In this document: one piece after another, positions 25,460 to 33,884 of the stretch | Layout of the letters: each line of letters starts with the position of its first letter | Position numbering within the stretch: position 1 is the stretch's first letter | Source of the DNA: Alistipes sp. An66 | Lineage (GTDB): Bacteria; Bacteroidota; Bacteroidia; Bacteroidales; Rikenellaceae | Assembly (NCBI RefSeq): GCF_002161445.1 | Contig: NZ_NFHT01000021.1 | Location: 1-46,879 of the forward strand | Length of the DNA: 46,879 nucleotides | Reading direction: 5' to 3' | Made by a program: the position numbers and the translations under genes | The notes under the pieces: generated by a model | Told to the model about the DNA's origin: nothing | Seen by the model: only the letters and a program-made list of their open reading frames with translations | Database searches by the model: none

Positions 25460-27163
25460 ATGAAAATGTACACCATCATAATCGCGGCGCTGCTGGGCAT
25501 CAGCCAGCTGGCCGCCTGCCAGAAAGAGGAGACCTGGAAAAACGAAAACGACAAGGGCGGCGTCTCCTACCCGCACCGCTATTACATCGACCCCGAAAAC
25601 GGAGCCTACTACAATACAGGGCACTCCCCGGAACAGGCCTGGGAGAGCGTGGACCGCATCATGGAACAGCCCTGGAAGGCCGGTGACACGATCCTCATCA
25701 AACGGGGTACGGTCTACAACGGCACGCTCACGCTCCGCGGCAGCGGAACGGCCGAAGCGCCGATCGTCCTCGGATCCTACGGCGACGAAAGCCTGCCGCT
25801 GCCCGAAATCGCAGGCGGCGGAAGCTACGAGACCATTCTGATCCGCAACGTGCAGTACTGGGTGTTGCAGGATCTGAAAATCACCAACAAGGGGGATGAA
25901 CCCCGGGCCAAGATCGCCGGCATCCGGATCGAGGCTGACAACATCGAGGGCGGCGTGATGAACCACATCCACATCCGCCGGTGCGAAATCGCCGACGTCT
26001 ACGGCACGAAAACCCACCACAACGAAGGCGGCGGTTCGGGCATCTTCTACTACAACGTCATCGGAGGCGCGAACCCCTCGTCGTTCAACGACCTGGTGGT
26101 CGAGGACTGCCGCATCGTCAACTGCCAGCGGGACGGTCTGACGGGCTATCTGGCCACCGGCGACCGCACCCAGCGCAAGGCCAACACGGGATTCGTCTTC
26201 CGGCGCAACGTCTTCGAGGGGATTCCCGGCGACCAGATCATCGTGAACGGCTGCGACGACGCGCTGGTCGAATACAACATCGTCCGCAACTGCGCTCCGG
26301 GCGACTTCGCCGATGAAAGCATCCCGAACCGCATGGAGGCCGCCGCAGCGCTGTGGTGCATCCACAGCGACGGAACCGTCTTCCGCTACAACATCGTGCA
26401 GGACCACAAGGCCACGTGGGACGGACAGGCTTTCGACTGCGACCAGAACTGCCGCAACACGCTCTTCGAATACAACATCTCCTACAACAACGTCGGCGGA
26501 TGGCTGATGCTGTGCCCCAGCGACGTCTCCTTCGACAAGAACTACGTCTCGCAGGAGGGGACCGTCGTGCGCTACAACGTCAGCATCAACGACGGCACGC
26601 GCGATTACGTGAAGGGCAACGGACAGACCCTTTCGTCGACGATCGACGTCGTGGGGCGCGTCGGATCGTGCCACTTCTACAACAACACGATCATCAAGAC
26701 CCGTTCGGCCGCAACCCATGCGGACAATACGGCCATCACGTTCGACAGCTACACGAACATTCCCGGCTCGCTGCTCTTCACCAACAACATCTTCTACAAC
26801 ACGACCGCCACGGCCAACCCTTTCACGAAGGTCGGAACCGGGGAGTTCATCGACAATCAGGGGCTGATCCTGCGCAACAACTGCATCTGCGGCTACCAGG
26901 AGGGGACCATCCCCGGGAGCGGCGAGCACAACACGGCCAACATCCCGACCGACCCGGCATTCGTCCGTCTGATCGAGGAGTTCTCGTCCAACGACAACCT
27001 CGTCGACCGGGAGGAGATCCTCGAAGGACTGCGCCTGGCAACGGGTTCGCCCTGCATCGGTGCCGGGATCGAGATTCCCGAGGATCCGATCTTCCCGTTC
27101 TCCACGGACTTCTGGGGCGAGCCTCTCGGCGAAGCCCGCAACATCGGAGCCTACAACCATTAA
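25460..27163 (+). CDS. right-handed beta-helix surface lipoprotein, function unknown
   Basis: This 567-residue lipoprotein (signal ending SQLAAC) has the N-terminal cap RYYIDPENGAYYNTGHSPEQ followed by AGDTILIKRGTVYNGTL, typical of beta-helix proteins such as polysaccharide lyases and some glycosidases. PbH1-like rungs follow (VEDCRIVNCQRDGLTGYL, EYNIVRNC, EYNISYNN, NNIFYN). It lies between two SusE-like lipoprotein genes, so it may be a surface enzyme that cleaves the polymer before import, or a binding protein. I cannot assign a CAZy family. Acidic candidates cluster at FDCDQNCRNTLFEYN, but none is proven catalytic. Confidence 0.75.
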   Translation: MKMYTIIIAALLGISQLAACQKEETWKNENDKGGVSYPHRYYIDPENGAYYNTGHSPEQAWESVDRIMEQPWKAGDTILIKRGTVYNGTLTLRGSGTAEAPIVLGSYGDESLPLPEIAGGGSYETILIRNVQYWVLQDLKITNKGDEPRAKIAGIRIEADNIEGGVMNHIHIRRCEIADVYGTKTHHNEGGGSGIFYYNVIGGANPSSFNDLVVEDCRIVNCQRDGLTGYLATGDRTQRKANTGFVFRRNVFEGIPGDQIIVNGCDDALVEYNIVRNCAPGDFADESIPNRMEAAAALWCIHSDGTVFRYNIVQDHKATWDGQAFDCDQNCRNTLFEYNISYNNVGGWLMLCPSDVSFDKNYVSQEGTVVRYNVSINDGTRDYVKGNGQTLSSTIDVVGRVGSCHFYNNTIIKTRSAATHADNTAITFDSYTNIPGSLLFTNNIFYNTTATANPFTKVGTGEFIDNQGLILRNNCICGYQEGTIPGSGEHNTANIPTDPAFVRLIEEFSSNDNLVDREEILEGLRLATGSPCIGAGIEIPEDPIFPFSTDFWGEPLGEARNIGAYNH

Positions 27164-27178
27164 AAAACACCTTCGACC

Positions 27179-29326
27179 ATGTACAGACTCATTCGAAATA
27201 TCGCGATCGCGGCTCTGTTCATCAGTGCGCTGTGGGCATCGAGCTGCAACAAGGAGAACGATTTCTACGAAGTCGGACGGCAGCCGGTCTCCCTGACCCG
27301 GCCCCAGGCCGACACGGTGATCATCCTCGACTACGAACACCCCGATTCGCTCTTCACCTTCGCGTGGAGTTCGCGGCGGCACTTCATCAACTACAAACTG
27401 CATTTCGGACTGGACGAGGCCTTCACGACCTCCTGCGAACAGGATCCCGGCGTGAGCGAGTCGTGGAAACTGACGACCATGCAGCTGGACTCCGTATTGA
27501 GCTCCATGAAGGTCGGGATCGGCGAGACGGTCCGTCTCTACTGGACCGTGACGGTCGTGGATCCGACGGTCGGCTGGTGCGACGAGGTCCGGCAGCTGAC
27601 CATCACGCGCTGCGATCTCCCCACGGGGCTGATCCTGCTCACAAGTCCCGAAAACGAGGCTGAAATCCTCCTCGACAAGAAGACCCCCGAGGCCGAAGTC
27701 GCCTTCTCGTGGGAATGCGCCTCGACGGTCCCCGACTACAAGCTGCTGTTGAGCCTCGACCCGCTCTTCCCCGAGGAGGGAACCCTGTCGACGGAGTGCG
27801 GAAGCGAGACGTCGCACACCTTCACCACGCAGGAGATGGACGCATGGCTCGCGGCCGGCGGAGTCGAAAAGAACACCGCGGCCACGGTCTACTGGAAGGT
27901 GACGGGCACGGGCGACCTGAACAACCCGATCGAGAACAGCTCGGTCCGCGAAGTCTCGATCCGCCGGGTGACGAAGGATCCGGTGGCGCTGACGCTCGTT
28001 GCGCCCGAAGCCGACGGCGAGGTGCTGCTCGATGCGGATCTGGCCGAGGAGAGCGTCCGCTTCGAGTGGTCGTGCGACACGACCGGCGTCGACTACACCC
28101 TGCGTCTCTACGACGCGGAGTTCGAGAAGGAGGCGACGTTCGAAACAGGTGAGGAGTGTCGTTTCGAGATTTCGCAGAGCGATCTGGACCTGCTGCTGGA
28201 ACAGACCTTCGGCATGGTGGCCTCCCAGAAGAAAAAGTTCGTCTGGAATGTGGTTCCGAGCGACCCGGAGCGCGCCACGGCCGAGGAGGAGGGACAAACG
28301 GTATTCATCCGCCGGTTCGAGGCCGTGACGGCAGCCGATCCCATCACGCTCACCGGGGGTCCGGCCGACGGTGCGGAATACCAGCTCAACTACGGCAGCC
28401 GGGACGAAGTGCTGGCGACGGCCGCCTGGGAGTGCAACGCCCGCAACGTCACCTATGCTCTCGAATACAGCCTCGACGCCGAGATGAATGCCCCGAAGAT
28501 GCATCCGCTGACGACCGGGAAGTCCGTGGAGATGACCCACGCGCTGCTGGACGAACTGCTCTCCGATCTGGGCGGCGCCTACCTCACCCGCACGATCTAC
28601 TGGCGCATCACCTCGACGGTCAACATCAAGACGACGCCGTCCGAAATCCGTTCGCTCCGGCTCACCGGCATGCTGCGTCCCTACACGGACCTGCGCGATC
28701 CGGAGAATCCGGAGGTATACGAGGTCGTGAAGATCGGCGAGGACTTCTGGATGGCCGAAAACCTGCGGGCCATGAAGTACAGCGACGGAACGGCCTTCAC
28801 GACCGTCGACGAGATCTACGGAAATCCCGCGGCCAAGAGCTACACCGATGCGCTGATCGACGATCCGAAGATCCGCGGCGTCTATTACAGCTGGCCGACG
28901 GCCCTGCGGACCTACGACGAGGCGACCGATGCCGAAGACACCCGGATGCAGGGCGTATGTCCCGACGGATGGCACGTATCGACGATGCAGGAGTGGCGGG
29001 CCTTGCAGACGGCTGCGGGCAGCGACGCCACCCGGATCAAGTCGGCACAATACTGGACCGGGAACACCGGCACGAACGAACTCGGATTGAACATCGTTCC
29101 GGCGGGCAAGTTCTGGCATGGCAACGTCGGGGCTCCGGACAATGCCGTGGACAAGGCAAGCTTCTGGACCACGACCAAGGCCGACGCCACGACGGCACAG
29201 ATGTTCGAGGTATTCGGATGGAGCAACGAAATCCTACCGTGGCAGTTCAACTCGCGTCCGTGGAGCGAAGGCGACGGTACGGCATCCATGCTGGTCAACG
29301 TCCGTTGTGTCCGCGACCGCGATTAG
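27179..29326 (+). CDS. large SusE/F-like lipoprotein with C-terminal FISUMP domain
   Basis: This 715-residue lipoprotein (signal ending LWASSC) carries about four repeated SusE-type Ig-like domains (about 35-150, 150-260, 265-375, 380-490). They are recognisable from recurring phrases such as SPENEAEILLD / APEADGEVLLDADLAEESVR / GGPADGAEYQLN and FSWECAS / FEWSCDT / AAWECNA. The FISUMP domain spans about 500-715: EDFWMAENLRAMKYSDGT, GVCPDGWHVSTMQEWRAL, final NVRCVRD. It is probably an extended surface arm that binds glycan far from the membrane. It is the last gene before a strong terminator. Confidence 0.8.
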   Translation: MYRLIRNIAIAALFISALWASSCNKENDFYEVGRQPVSLTRPQADTVIILDYEHPDSLFTFAWSSRRHFINYKLHFGLDEAFTTSCEQDPGVSESWKLTTMQLDSVLSSMKVGIGETVRLYWTVTVVDPTVGWCDEVRQLTITRCDLPTGLILLTSPENEAEILLDKKTPEAEVAFSWECASTVPDYKLLLSLDPLFPEEGTLSTECGSETSHTFTTQEMDAWLAAGGVEKNTAATVYWKVTGTGDLNNPIENSSVREVSIRRVTKDPVALTLVAPEADGEVLLDADLAEESVRFEWSCDTTGVDYTLRLYDAEFEKEATFETGEECRFEISQSDLDLLLEQTFGMVASQKKKFVWNVVPSDPERATAEEEGQTVFIRRFEAVTAADPITLTGGPADGAEYQLNYGSRDEVLATAAWECNARNVTYALEYSLDAEMNAPKMHPLTTGKSVEMTHALLDELLSDLGGAYLTRTIYWRITSTVNIKTTPSEIRSLRLTGMLRPYTDLRDPENPEVYEVVKIGEDFWMAENLRAMKYSDGTAFTTVDEIYGNPAAKSYTDALIDDPKIRGVYYSWPTALRTYDEATDAEDTRMQGVCPDGWHVSTMQEWRALQTAAGSDATRIKSAQYWTGNTGTNELGLNIVPAGKFWHGNVGAPDNAVDKASFWTTTKADATTAQMFEVFGWSNEILPWQFNSRPWSEGDGTASMLVNVRCVRDRD

Positions 29327-29333
29327 CCGGCAC

Positions 29334-29371
29334 GGAGGCCGGGCGGAACGGTTCCGCCCGGCCTCCCTTTT
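29334..29371 (+). terminator. terminator of the susCD operon
   Basis: GGAGGCCGGGCGGAAC (29334-29349) pairs perfectly with GTTCCGCCCGGCCTCC (29351-29366), with a realistic loop formed by opening the innermost pairs, followed by CTTTT. It lies 8 bases after the last SusE-like gene and separates it from the SGNH gene. Confidence 0.8.
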
Positions 29372-29384
29372 ACGCACAGGAATC

Positions 29385-30596
29385 ATGAAACGTCTGCTGT
29401 TTTTCATGCTGACAGCCTGGAGTCTGCTTGCCGCGGGCGACGCCCTTGCGGCCCGACCGGTCGTGGGATTCCTCACGAACGGAGAGGGGAGCCGCATCGA
29501 CTGGGAAGCACGACTTCCGGAATACGACGTCACGGAAGCCGGTGAAGGGCAGTTTCTCCTCTCCCAGCAGCACTGGGATCTGGACCGCCGCCTGCTGGAC
29601 CGTCGGCCGGATGGGTGCATTCTCCATGCGGGCCTGCCGGAGATCCTCCTCGGGCAGCCGCTGCCGCGTATTCTGGAAGCCTTCCGTTCGGTCTGCATGC
29701 GGCTCGACACGACGGGCATCCGGCCGGTGCTGCTCCTGACAACGCCGGTTTCGGCCGCACATCCCGCCGTAAATGCCCGGATCCGGCAACTCAACGACAC
29801 CCTGCGATCGTGGGCCGCCGGACAGGGAATCGACTGGCTCGACCCTACGGATCGGCTCTGCGAGAAGGGCACGCTCGCCCCGGCATATACCTCCGACGGA
29901 ATGATGCTCAACGCCGCCGGGCAGGAGATCCTCGTCGTCGAAGTGCGGGATTTCCTCCGGACGATGTACGGCGACGGAGCAAGGCCTCCGGCGACAGCCT
30001 GCACAGCCCTCGCCGACGGGGTTGTCCGCCGCATCCTGGCGGCATCGCCCCGGGAGGTGCGGATCGTCCTGCTGGGAGACTCCCTGACAGCCAACGGCGG
30101 GGACTGGAATCCCCGTCTCGGACGCCACGATGTCCGCAATGCCGGGCAGGGCGGCTTTCTGACCGGGCAGATGCGCTGGCTGCTGGACACCTGCGTGCTG
30201 GCGGCCCGGCCCGCGATCTGCTTCGTGCTGGGCGGCATCAACGATCTGTTCAACGATATCCCGCCGGAGAGGATCCTCGCCAACCAGCAGCGGATCGTTA
30301 CCCGGCTGCGGGAGGCCGGGATCAAACCCGTCGTCCAGTCGGTGCTCCTCGTGCACGGCAATGCAGCGCTCAATGCCCGTATCCGGAGCCTCAACACCGA
30401 CCTTGCGGCGTGGTGCGCGGAACAGGGAATCGACTGGCTCGACCTGAACCGCGGACTGACGGACGACAACGGTCTGAAAGCCCGATACACCACCGACGGA
30501 ACCCATCTCACGGAGGAGGGGTATGGGATCTGGTCCGGAGTACTGCGACAATACCTTGCCACCCAAAAACCCGGAGCGACGAAATCCCGGAGATAA
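29385..30596 (+). CDS. secreted SGNH/GDSL hydrolase with degenerate first domain
   Basis: This 403-residue protein has a signal peptide ending DALAA and two tandem SGNH-like domains. The second (about 220-395) is complete: LLGDSLT with Ser233, a GQGG block, LGGIND with Asn286, and DGTH with Asp371 and His374. This is an esterase-like triad, probably removing acyl groups from glycans. The first (about 25-205) aligns by eye through VNARIRQLNDTLRSWAAGQG versus LNARIRSLNTDLAAWCAEQG and IDWLD. It has FLTNGEG for the Ser block, HAGLPEI for the Asn block and DGMML for the Asp-His block, so it cannot be catalytic. The gene sits just beyond the operon terminator and may depend on readthrough or its own promoter. 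Confidence 0.85.
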   Translation: MKRLLFFMLTAWSLLAAGDALAARPVVGFLTNGEGSRIDWEARLPEYDVTEAGEGQFLLSQQHWDLDRRLLDRRPDGCILHAGLPEILLGQPLPRILEAFRSVCMRLDTTGIRPVLLLTTPVSAAHPAVNARIRQLNDTLRSWAAGQGIDWLDPTDRLCEKGTLAPAYTSDGMMLNAAGQEILVVEVRDFLRTMYGDGARPPATACTALADGVVRRILAASPREVRIVLLGDSLTANGGDWNPRLGRHDVRNAGQGGFLTGQMRWLLDTCVLAARPAICFVLGGINDLFNDIPPERILANQQRIVTRLREAGIKPVVQSVLLVHGNAALNARIRSLNTDLAAWCAEQGIDWLDLNRGLTDDNGLKARYTTDGTHLTEEGYGIWSGVLRQYLATQKPGATKSRR

Positions 30597-30714
30597 GAAA
30601 CGGCTCCCGACGCACCTCCCTTTCGCAACGGAGACCCCGGAATTCGGCACCGGAAGCTTCCGGGCCATCGTGTTCTGAACATAAAAAACTCCGGGAAAGG
30701 TCTCCGGAGACTGC

Positions 30715-30744
30715 GGAAGCGGAGCCTGCACGGGCTCCGCTTCC
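30715..30744. terminator. bidirectional hairpin between convergent genes
   Basis: GGAAGCGGAGCC (30715-30726) and GGCTCCGCTTCC (30733-30744) form a perfect 12-bp stem with a 6-base loop. It lies between the SGNH hydrolase and the dehydrogenase, whose stop is 4 bases away. No strong T tract is present on either side. Confidence 0.65.
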
Positions 30745-30747
30745 AAG

Positions 30748-31788
30748 TTATTCGTCGGCGCGGATCGCCACCTTGATGACCCCGTCGCGCCGATGCTCGA
30801 ACAGTTCGTAGGCCGCCCCGATGCGACTCAACGGGAAGCGGTGCGTGATGAGCGGCGTCGTATCCAGAAGCCCCGCCCCGATCAGGCGCAGAAGCTCCGC
30901 ACAGTCGCAGCCGTCTACCCCGCCCGTCTTGAAGGTGAGGTTCTTGCCGTACATCTCCGGCAGCGGAAGCGTCTGCGGCCGGTCGTAGAGCGCCACGGCC
31001 GTCACGATCGCATTCGGACGCGCGCACATCCACGCCATCCGGAACGTATCCTCACCGCCCGCCACCTCCACGACACGGTCGGCACCGCCATGATCGCTGT
31101 GCGCCGCCACGAACTCCCGGCACGCCGCAGGATCCGTCACCAGCACCTCCGGGCAGTGCTCCCGGACGAAGCGCCGCCGTTCGGGCGAGGCCTCGCAGAC
31201 GATGATCCGCTTCGGGTGCCGCAGCCGCACGCAGAGCAGCGTGCAGATCCCCGTCGGCCCCGCCCCGAGGATCAGCACCGTGTCCTCCTCCGTGATCTCG
31301 GAGATCCGCGCCGCCCAGAACCCCGTCGCCAGAATGTCGCCCACGAAGAGCGCCTGCTCGTCGCTCACCCCCTCCGGGATGCGGTTCAGCCCCTGATCGG
31401 CGTGCGGAACCCGCACGTATTCGGCCTGTCCGCCGTCGATGCGGCATCCCAGCGCCCAGCCGCCCTGCGGATCCGTACAGTTGTTCACGTAGCCGTGCCG
31501 GCAGAAGAAACACTCCCCGCAGAAGGTCTCCACGTTGACCGTCACGCGGTCGCCCGGGCGGACCGTCGACACGGCGCTCCCGATCGTCTCGACCACCCCC
31601 ACCATCTCGTGCCCCACCGTCACGCCCGGAACGGCCCGCGGAACGCTGCCGTGTTTGATGTGCAGGTCGCTGGTGCAGATACTCCCCAGCGTGACGCGGA
31701 CCAGCGCATCGCGCGGATCCAGCAATTCGGGTTTCGGTTTTTCGCGCAGTTCGATGCGTCCGGGTCCGAGATAGGTGCAGGCAAGCAT
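30748..31788 (-). CDS. zinc-dependent medium-chain alcohol dehydrogenase
   Basis: This 346-residue cytoplasmic oxidoreductase of the GroES/Rossmann (MDR) family probably oxidises a secondary alcohol or polyol with NAD(P). The start chosen is the ATG at 31788; upstream in-frame codons lie beyond the promoter box. The catalytic zinc ligands are Cys38 (ICTSD), His60-Glu61 (GHEMVG) and a downstream acidic residue. The structural zinc cluster is Cys90, Cys93, Cys96 and Cys104. The nucleotide-binding loop is ILGAGPTGICTLL. Length and motifs are complete. The exact substrate cannot be told; sorbitol/threonine-type dehydrogenases are nearest in appearance. It is monocistronic. Confidence 0.88.
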   Translation of the reverse strand: MLACTYLGPGRIELREKPKPELLDPRDALVRVTLGSICTSDLHIKHGSVPRAVPGVTVGHEMVGVVETIGSAVSTVRPGDRVTVNVETFCGECFFCRHGYVNNCTDPQGGWALGCRIDGGQAEYVRVPHADQGLNRIPEGVSDEQALFVGDILATGFWAARISEITEEDTVLILGAGPTGICTLLCVRLRHPKRIIVCEASPERRRFVREHCPEVLVTDPAACREFVAAHSDHGGADRVVEVAGGEDTFRMAWMCARPNAIVTAVALYDRPQTLPLPEMYGKNLTFKTGGVDGCDCAELLRLIGAGLLDTTPLITHRFPLSRIGAAYELFEHRRDGVIKVAIRADE

Positions 31789-31810
31789 GGTTTCAAGTGT
31801 TTTCGTACGA

Positions 31811-31818
31811 CAAAGATA
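31811..31818 (-). promoter_or_regulatory. -7 box of the dehydrogenase gene
   Basis: On the minus strand TATCTTTG matches TAnnTTTG and lies 22 bases before the ATG at 31788. Confidence 0.6.
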
Positions 31819-31966
31819 ACCATTCCGCCGAAAAAACGGTCCGCCGCCGGAGCAATCCGCCGCTCCGCCCGGACGAAAAAAGCGACAAAAAAACGCCATT
31901 CCAGATTCCTTTCAGATTCCAGCCCGATCTTTGCTCTACGAAATCCGGGATTCGCCTATTTTTTTG

Positions 31967-31974
31967 TACATTTG
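31967..31974 (+). promoter_or_regulatory. -7 box of the porin gene
   Basis: TACATTTG matches TAnnTTTG and lies 39 bases before the porin ATG at 32014. Confidence 0.6.
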
Positions 31975-32013
31975 TTCCCGGCCGAACCTGCAAACCAACA
32001 GAAAGATTCCACG

Positions 32014-33285
32014 ATGAAAAAATTGCCGCACGTCCTTCTTCCGACGCTGTTTCTGCTCCTCTTCTGCACGGCTCCCGCCGCTGCCCGCACGGAGTCGCCC
32101 TCCGGTGACCTCTTTCAGACCGACTCCACCGGCGAACTCCTCGCACAGCTGCGCAACATGCCCAACATCGAGGTCGGGAAAGGGATCACCTTCCGCCCCA
32201 AGAACGATCGGTTCGAGCTCACCATGCGCTTCCGCATGCAGAACCTGCTGGCCCTCACGTTCGACGACGACCTCTCGCTCGCGAAGACCGACGCCCGCGT
32301 CAAACGCCTCCGCCTGCGCTTCGACGGATACGTCTACTCCCCGAAACTCGTCTATTCGATCCAGCTGGGATTCACCGGCTACGACGCCGAGGTGCTTCCC
32401 AACGGCAACATGAACATCGTCCGCGACGCCATCGTCTACTACGTCCCCAGCCCGAAATGGAACATCGGATTCGGACAGACCAAGATCAAGGCCAACCGTG
32501 CCCGGATCAACTCGTCGAGCGCCCTGCAATTCGTCGACCGCAGCATCGTCAACAGCCAGTTCAACCTCGACCGCGACTTCGGATTCTTCGGCGAGTACAA
32601 CCTCGACCGCACCGAGGGCTTCGACCTGGCGTTCAAGGGTTCGGTGACGCTCGGCGAGGGCCGCAACTGGGGCTCCACCGACAACGGCGGACTCGCCTAC
32701 ACGGGACGTCTGGAACTCTACCCGCTGGGGCACTTCTCGGCCAAAGGCGACGTCATCGAAGGCGACTTCGCCGGCGAGGAGCAGGTCCGGATCCTCGTGG
32801 CCGGCGCCTACGCCTTCAACCACAAGGCCTCGCGCCTCGGCGGACAGCGCGGCGACGTCATGCCCGACGGCGCCACCCGCAACATCGGCTCCTATTTCGT
32901 GGATTTCATCCTCAAATACCGCGGATTCGCCTTCTACACCGACTTCATGGGCCGCACGTGCGCCGACCCGCGCTTCGGAACCGGGAGTTCCGACTTCGTG
33001 TACAGCGGCTGCGGGCTCAACGTCCAGACCAGCTACCTCTTCGACAAGAAATGGGAGATCGCCCTGCGCAACTCCACGCTCTTCCCCGAACGCGAAATCC
33101 ATGCCCTGACCGGATACAGCCGGCGCAACCAGTCGACCTTCGGCGTCACGCGCTACATCATCGGCCATTCGCTGAAAGTGCAGGCCGACCTGTCGTACCA
33201 CTTCTACGACCGGGTGGCCAACCCTGCGGGCAAGCTGCCCGGCGACGGCTGGGAGTTCCGCTTCCAGCTGGAACTCGGATTATAG
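32014..33285 (+). CDS. OprO/OprP-like outer-membrane porin
   Basis: This 423-residue protein has a signal peptide (MKKLPHVLLPTLFLLLFCTA to about residue 25). Its body of alternating amphipathic strands is typical of 16-strand phosphate/pyrophosphate-selective porins (Porin O/P family). Recognisable segments are FELTMRFRMQNLLAL, VKRLRLRFDGYVYSPKLVYS, WNIGFGQTKIKANR, QFVDRSIVNSQFNLDRDFGF and a C-terminal strand ending in Leu (FRFQLELGL). It forms a diffusion channel for small solutes. Specificity for phosphate is not established. The last bases overlap the 3' end of the convergent exonuclease gene by 6. Confidence 0.85.
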   Translation: MKKLPHVLLPTLFLLLFCTAPAAARTESPSGDLFQTDSTGELLAQLRNMPNIEVGKGITFRPKNDRFELTMRFRMQNLLALTFDDDLSLAKTDARVKRLRLRFDGYVYSPKLVYSIQLGFTGYDAEVLPNGNMNIVRDAIVYYVPSPKWNIGFGQTKIKANRARINSSSALQFVDRSIVNSQFNLDRDFGFFGEYNLDRTEGFDLAFKGSVTLGEGRNWGSTDNGGLAYTGRLELYPLGHFSAKGDVIEGDFAGEEQVRILVAGAYAFNHKASRLGGQRGDVMPDGATRNIGSYFVDFILKYRGFAFYTDFMGRTCADPRFGTGSSDFVYSGCGLNVQTSYLFDKKWEIALRNSTLFPEREIHALTGYSRRNQSTFGVTRYIIGHSLKVQADLSYHFYDRVANPAGKLPGDGWEFRFQLELGL

Positions 33286-33774
33286 GATTTTCAGTGCGAT
33301 GCGGGCGCAGGCCTCGGCGTCGGCCAGCGCGTGGTGATGGTGTTCGAGGTCGAATCCGCAGGCGGCCGAGACGGTGTGCAGCTGGTGGTTGGGAAGCTGA
33401 CGGCCGAAGACACGCCGTGAAGCCCGGCAGGTGCAGTAGAACGTATAGCCCGGGTAAGGCATGCCATAGAGATCGAACGCGGCACGCAGGCACCCTTCGT
33501 CGAAGGGCGAATTGTGGGCCACGAGCGGGAGCCCCTCGATGCGGGGCGCCACCTCGCGCCACACCTCGGCGAAATCCGGAGCCTCGGCCGTATCCTCGTA
33601 GGTCAGGCCGTGGATGGCCGTCGTGAAGCGGCTGTAATAGTTCGGGCGCGGGCGGATCAGGCTGTAAAACGTATCGCACACCTCCCCGTCGCGCACCACC
33701 ACGACGCCCACCGAGCAGACGCTCGTGCGCTGGCCGTTGGCCGTTTCGAAGTCGATGGCTGCAAAATCCTTCAT
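33280..33774 (-). CDS. DEDDh 3'-5' exonuclease (DnaQ-like)
   Basis: This 164-residue protein is related to DNA polymerase III epsilon. Exo I is FAAIDFETANGQRTSVCSVG (Asp and Glu as metal ligands), Exo II is LVAHNSPFDEGCL, and Exo III is HHHHALADAEACA, with His and the final Asp of the DEDDh set. Length fits a stand-alone exonuclease rather than a full polymerase. I chose the ATG at 33774, which lies 21 bases downstream of a TAnnTTTG box. The likely role is DNA or RNA trimming in repair. The exact substrate is unknown. It is convergent with the porin gene. Confidence 0.88.
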   Translation of the reverse strand: MKDFAAIDFETANGQRTSVCSVGVVVVRDGEVCDTFYSLIRPRPNYYSRFTTAIHGLTYEDTAEAPDFAEVWREVAPRIEGLPLVAHNSPFDEGCLRAAFDLYGMPYPGYTFYCTCRASRRVFGRQLPNHQLHTVSAACGFDLEHHHHALADAEACARIALKIL

Positions 33775-33795
33775 GGCGTGCGCTGTTTTCCGATG

Positions 33796-33803
33796 CAAAG
33801 ATA
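33796..33803 (-). promoter_or_regulatory. -7 box of the exonuclease gene
   Basis: On the minus strand TATCTTTG fits TAnnTTTG and lies 21 bases before the ATG at 33774. Confidence 0.6.
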
Positions 33804-33846
33804 GGGATTTCCGCGGAAAAGCGGATTGAAAACCGGAAGTCGGCGC

Positions 33847-33884
33847 AAAAAAAAGCGACGGAAACCGGGATCGGATTCCGCCGC
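33847..33884 (-). terminator. intrinsic terminator behind the LRR remnant
   Basis: On the minus strand GCGGCGGAA and TTTCCGTCGC form a stem (one G-T pair) followed by eight T residues. It ends transcription coming from the decayed leucine-rich-repeat gene before the exonuclease promoter. Confidence 0.65.

Noticed and set aside
25340..29119. Open frame of about 1259 codons on the minus strand opposite the lipoprotein genes
   Set aside because: Same cause. The sense-strand genes have signal peptides, domains and tight spacing, and this frame has none.
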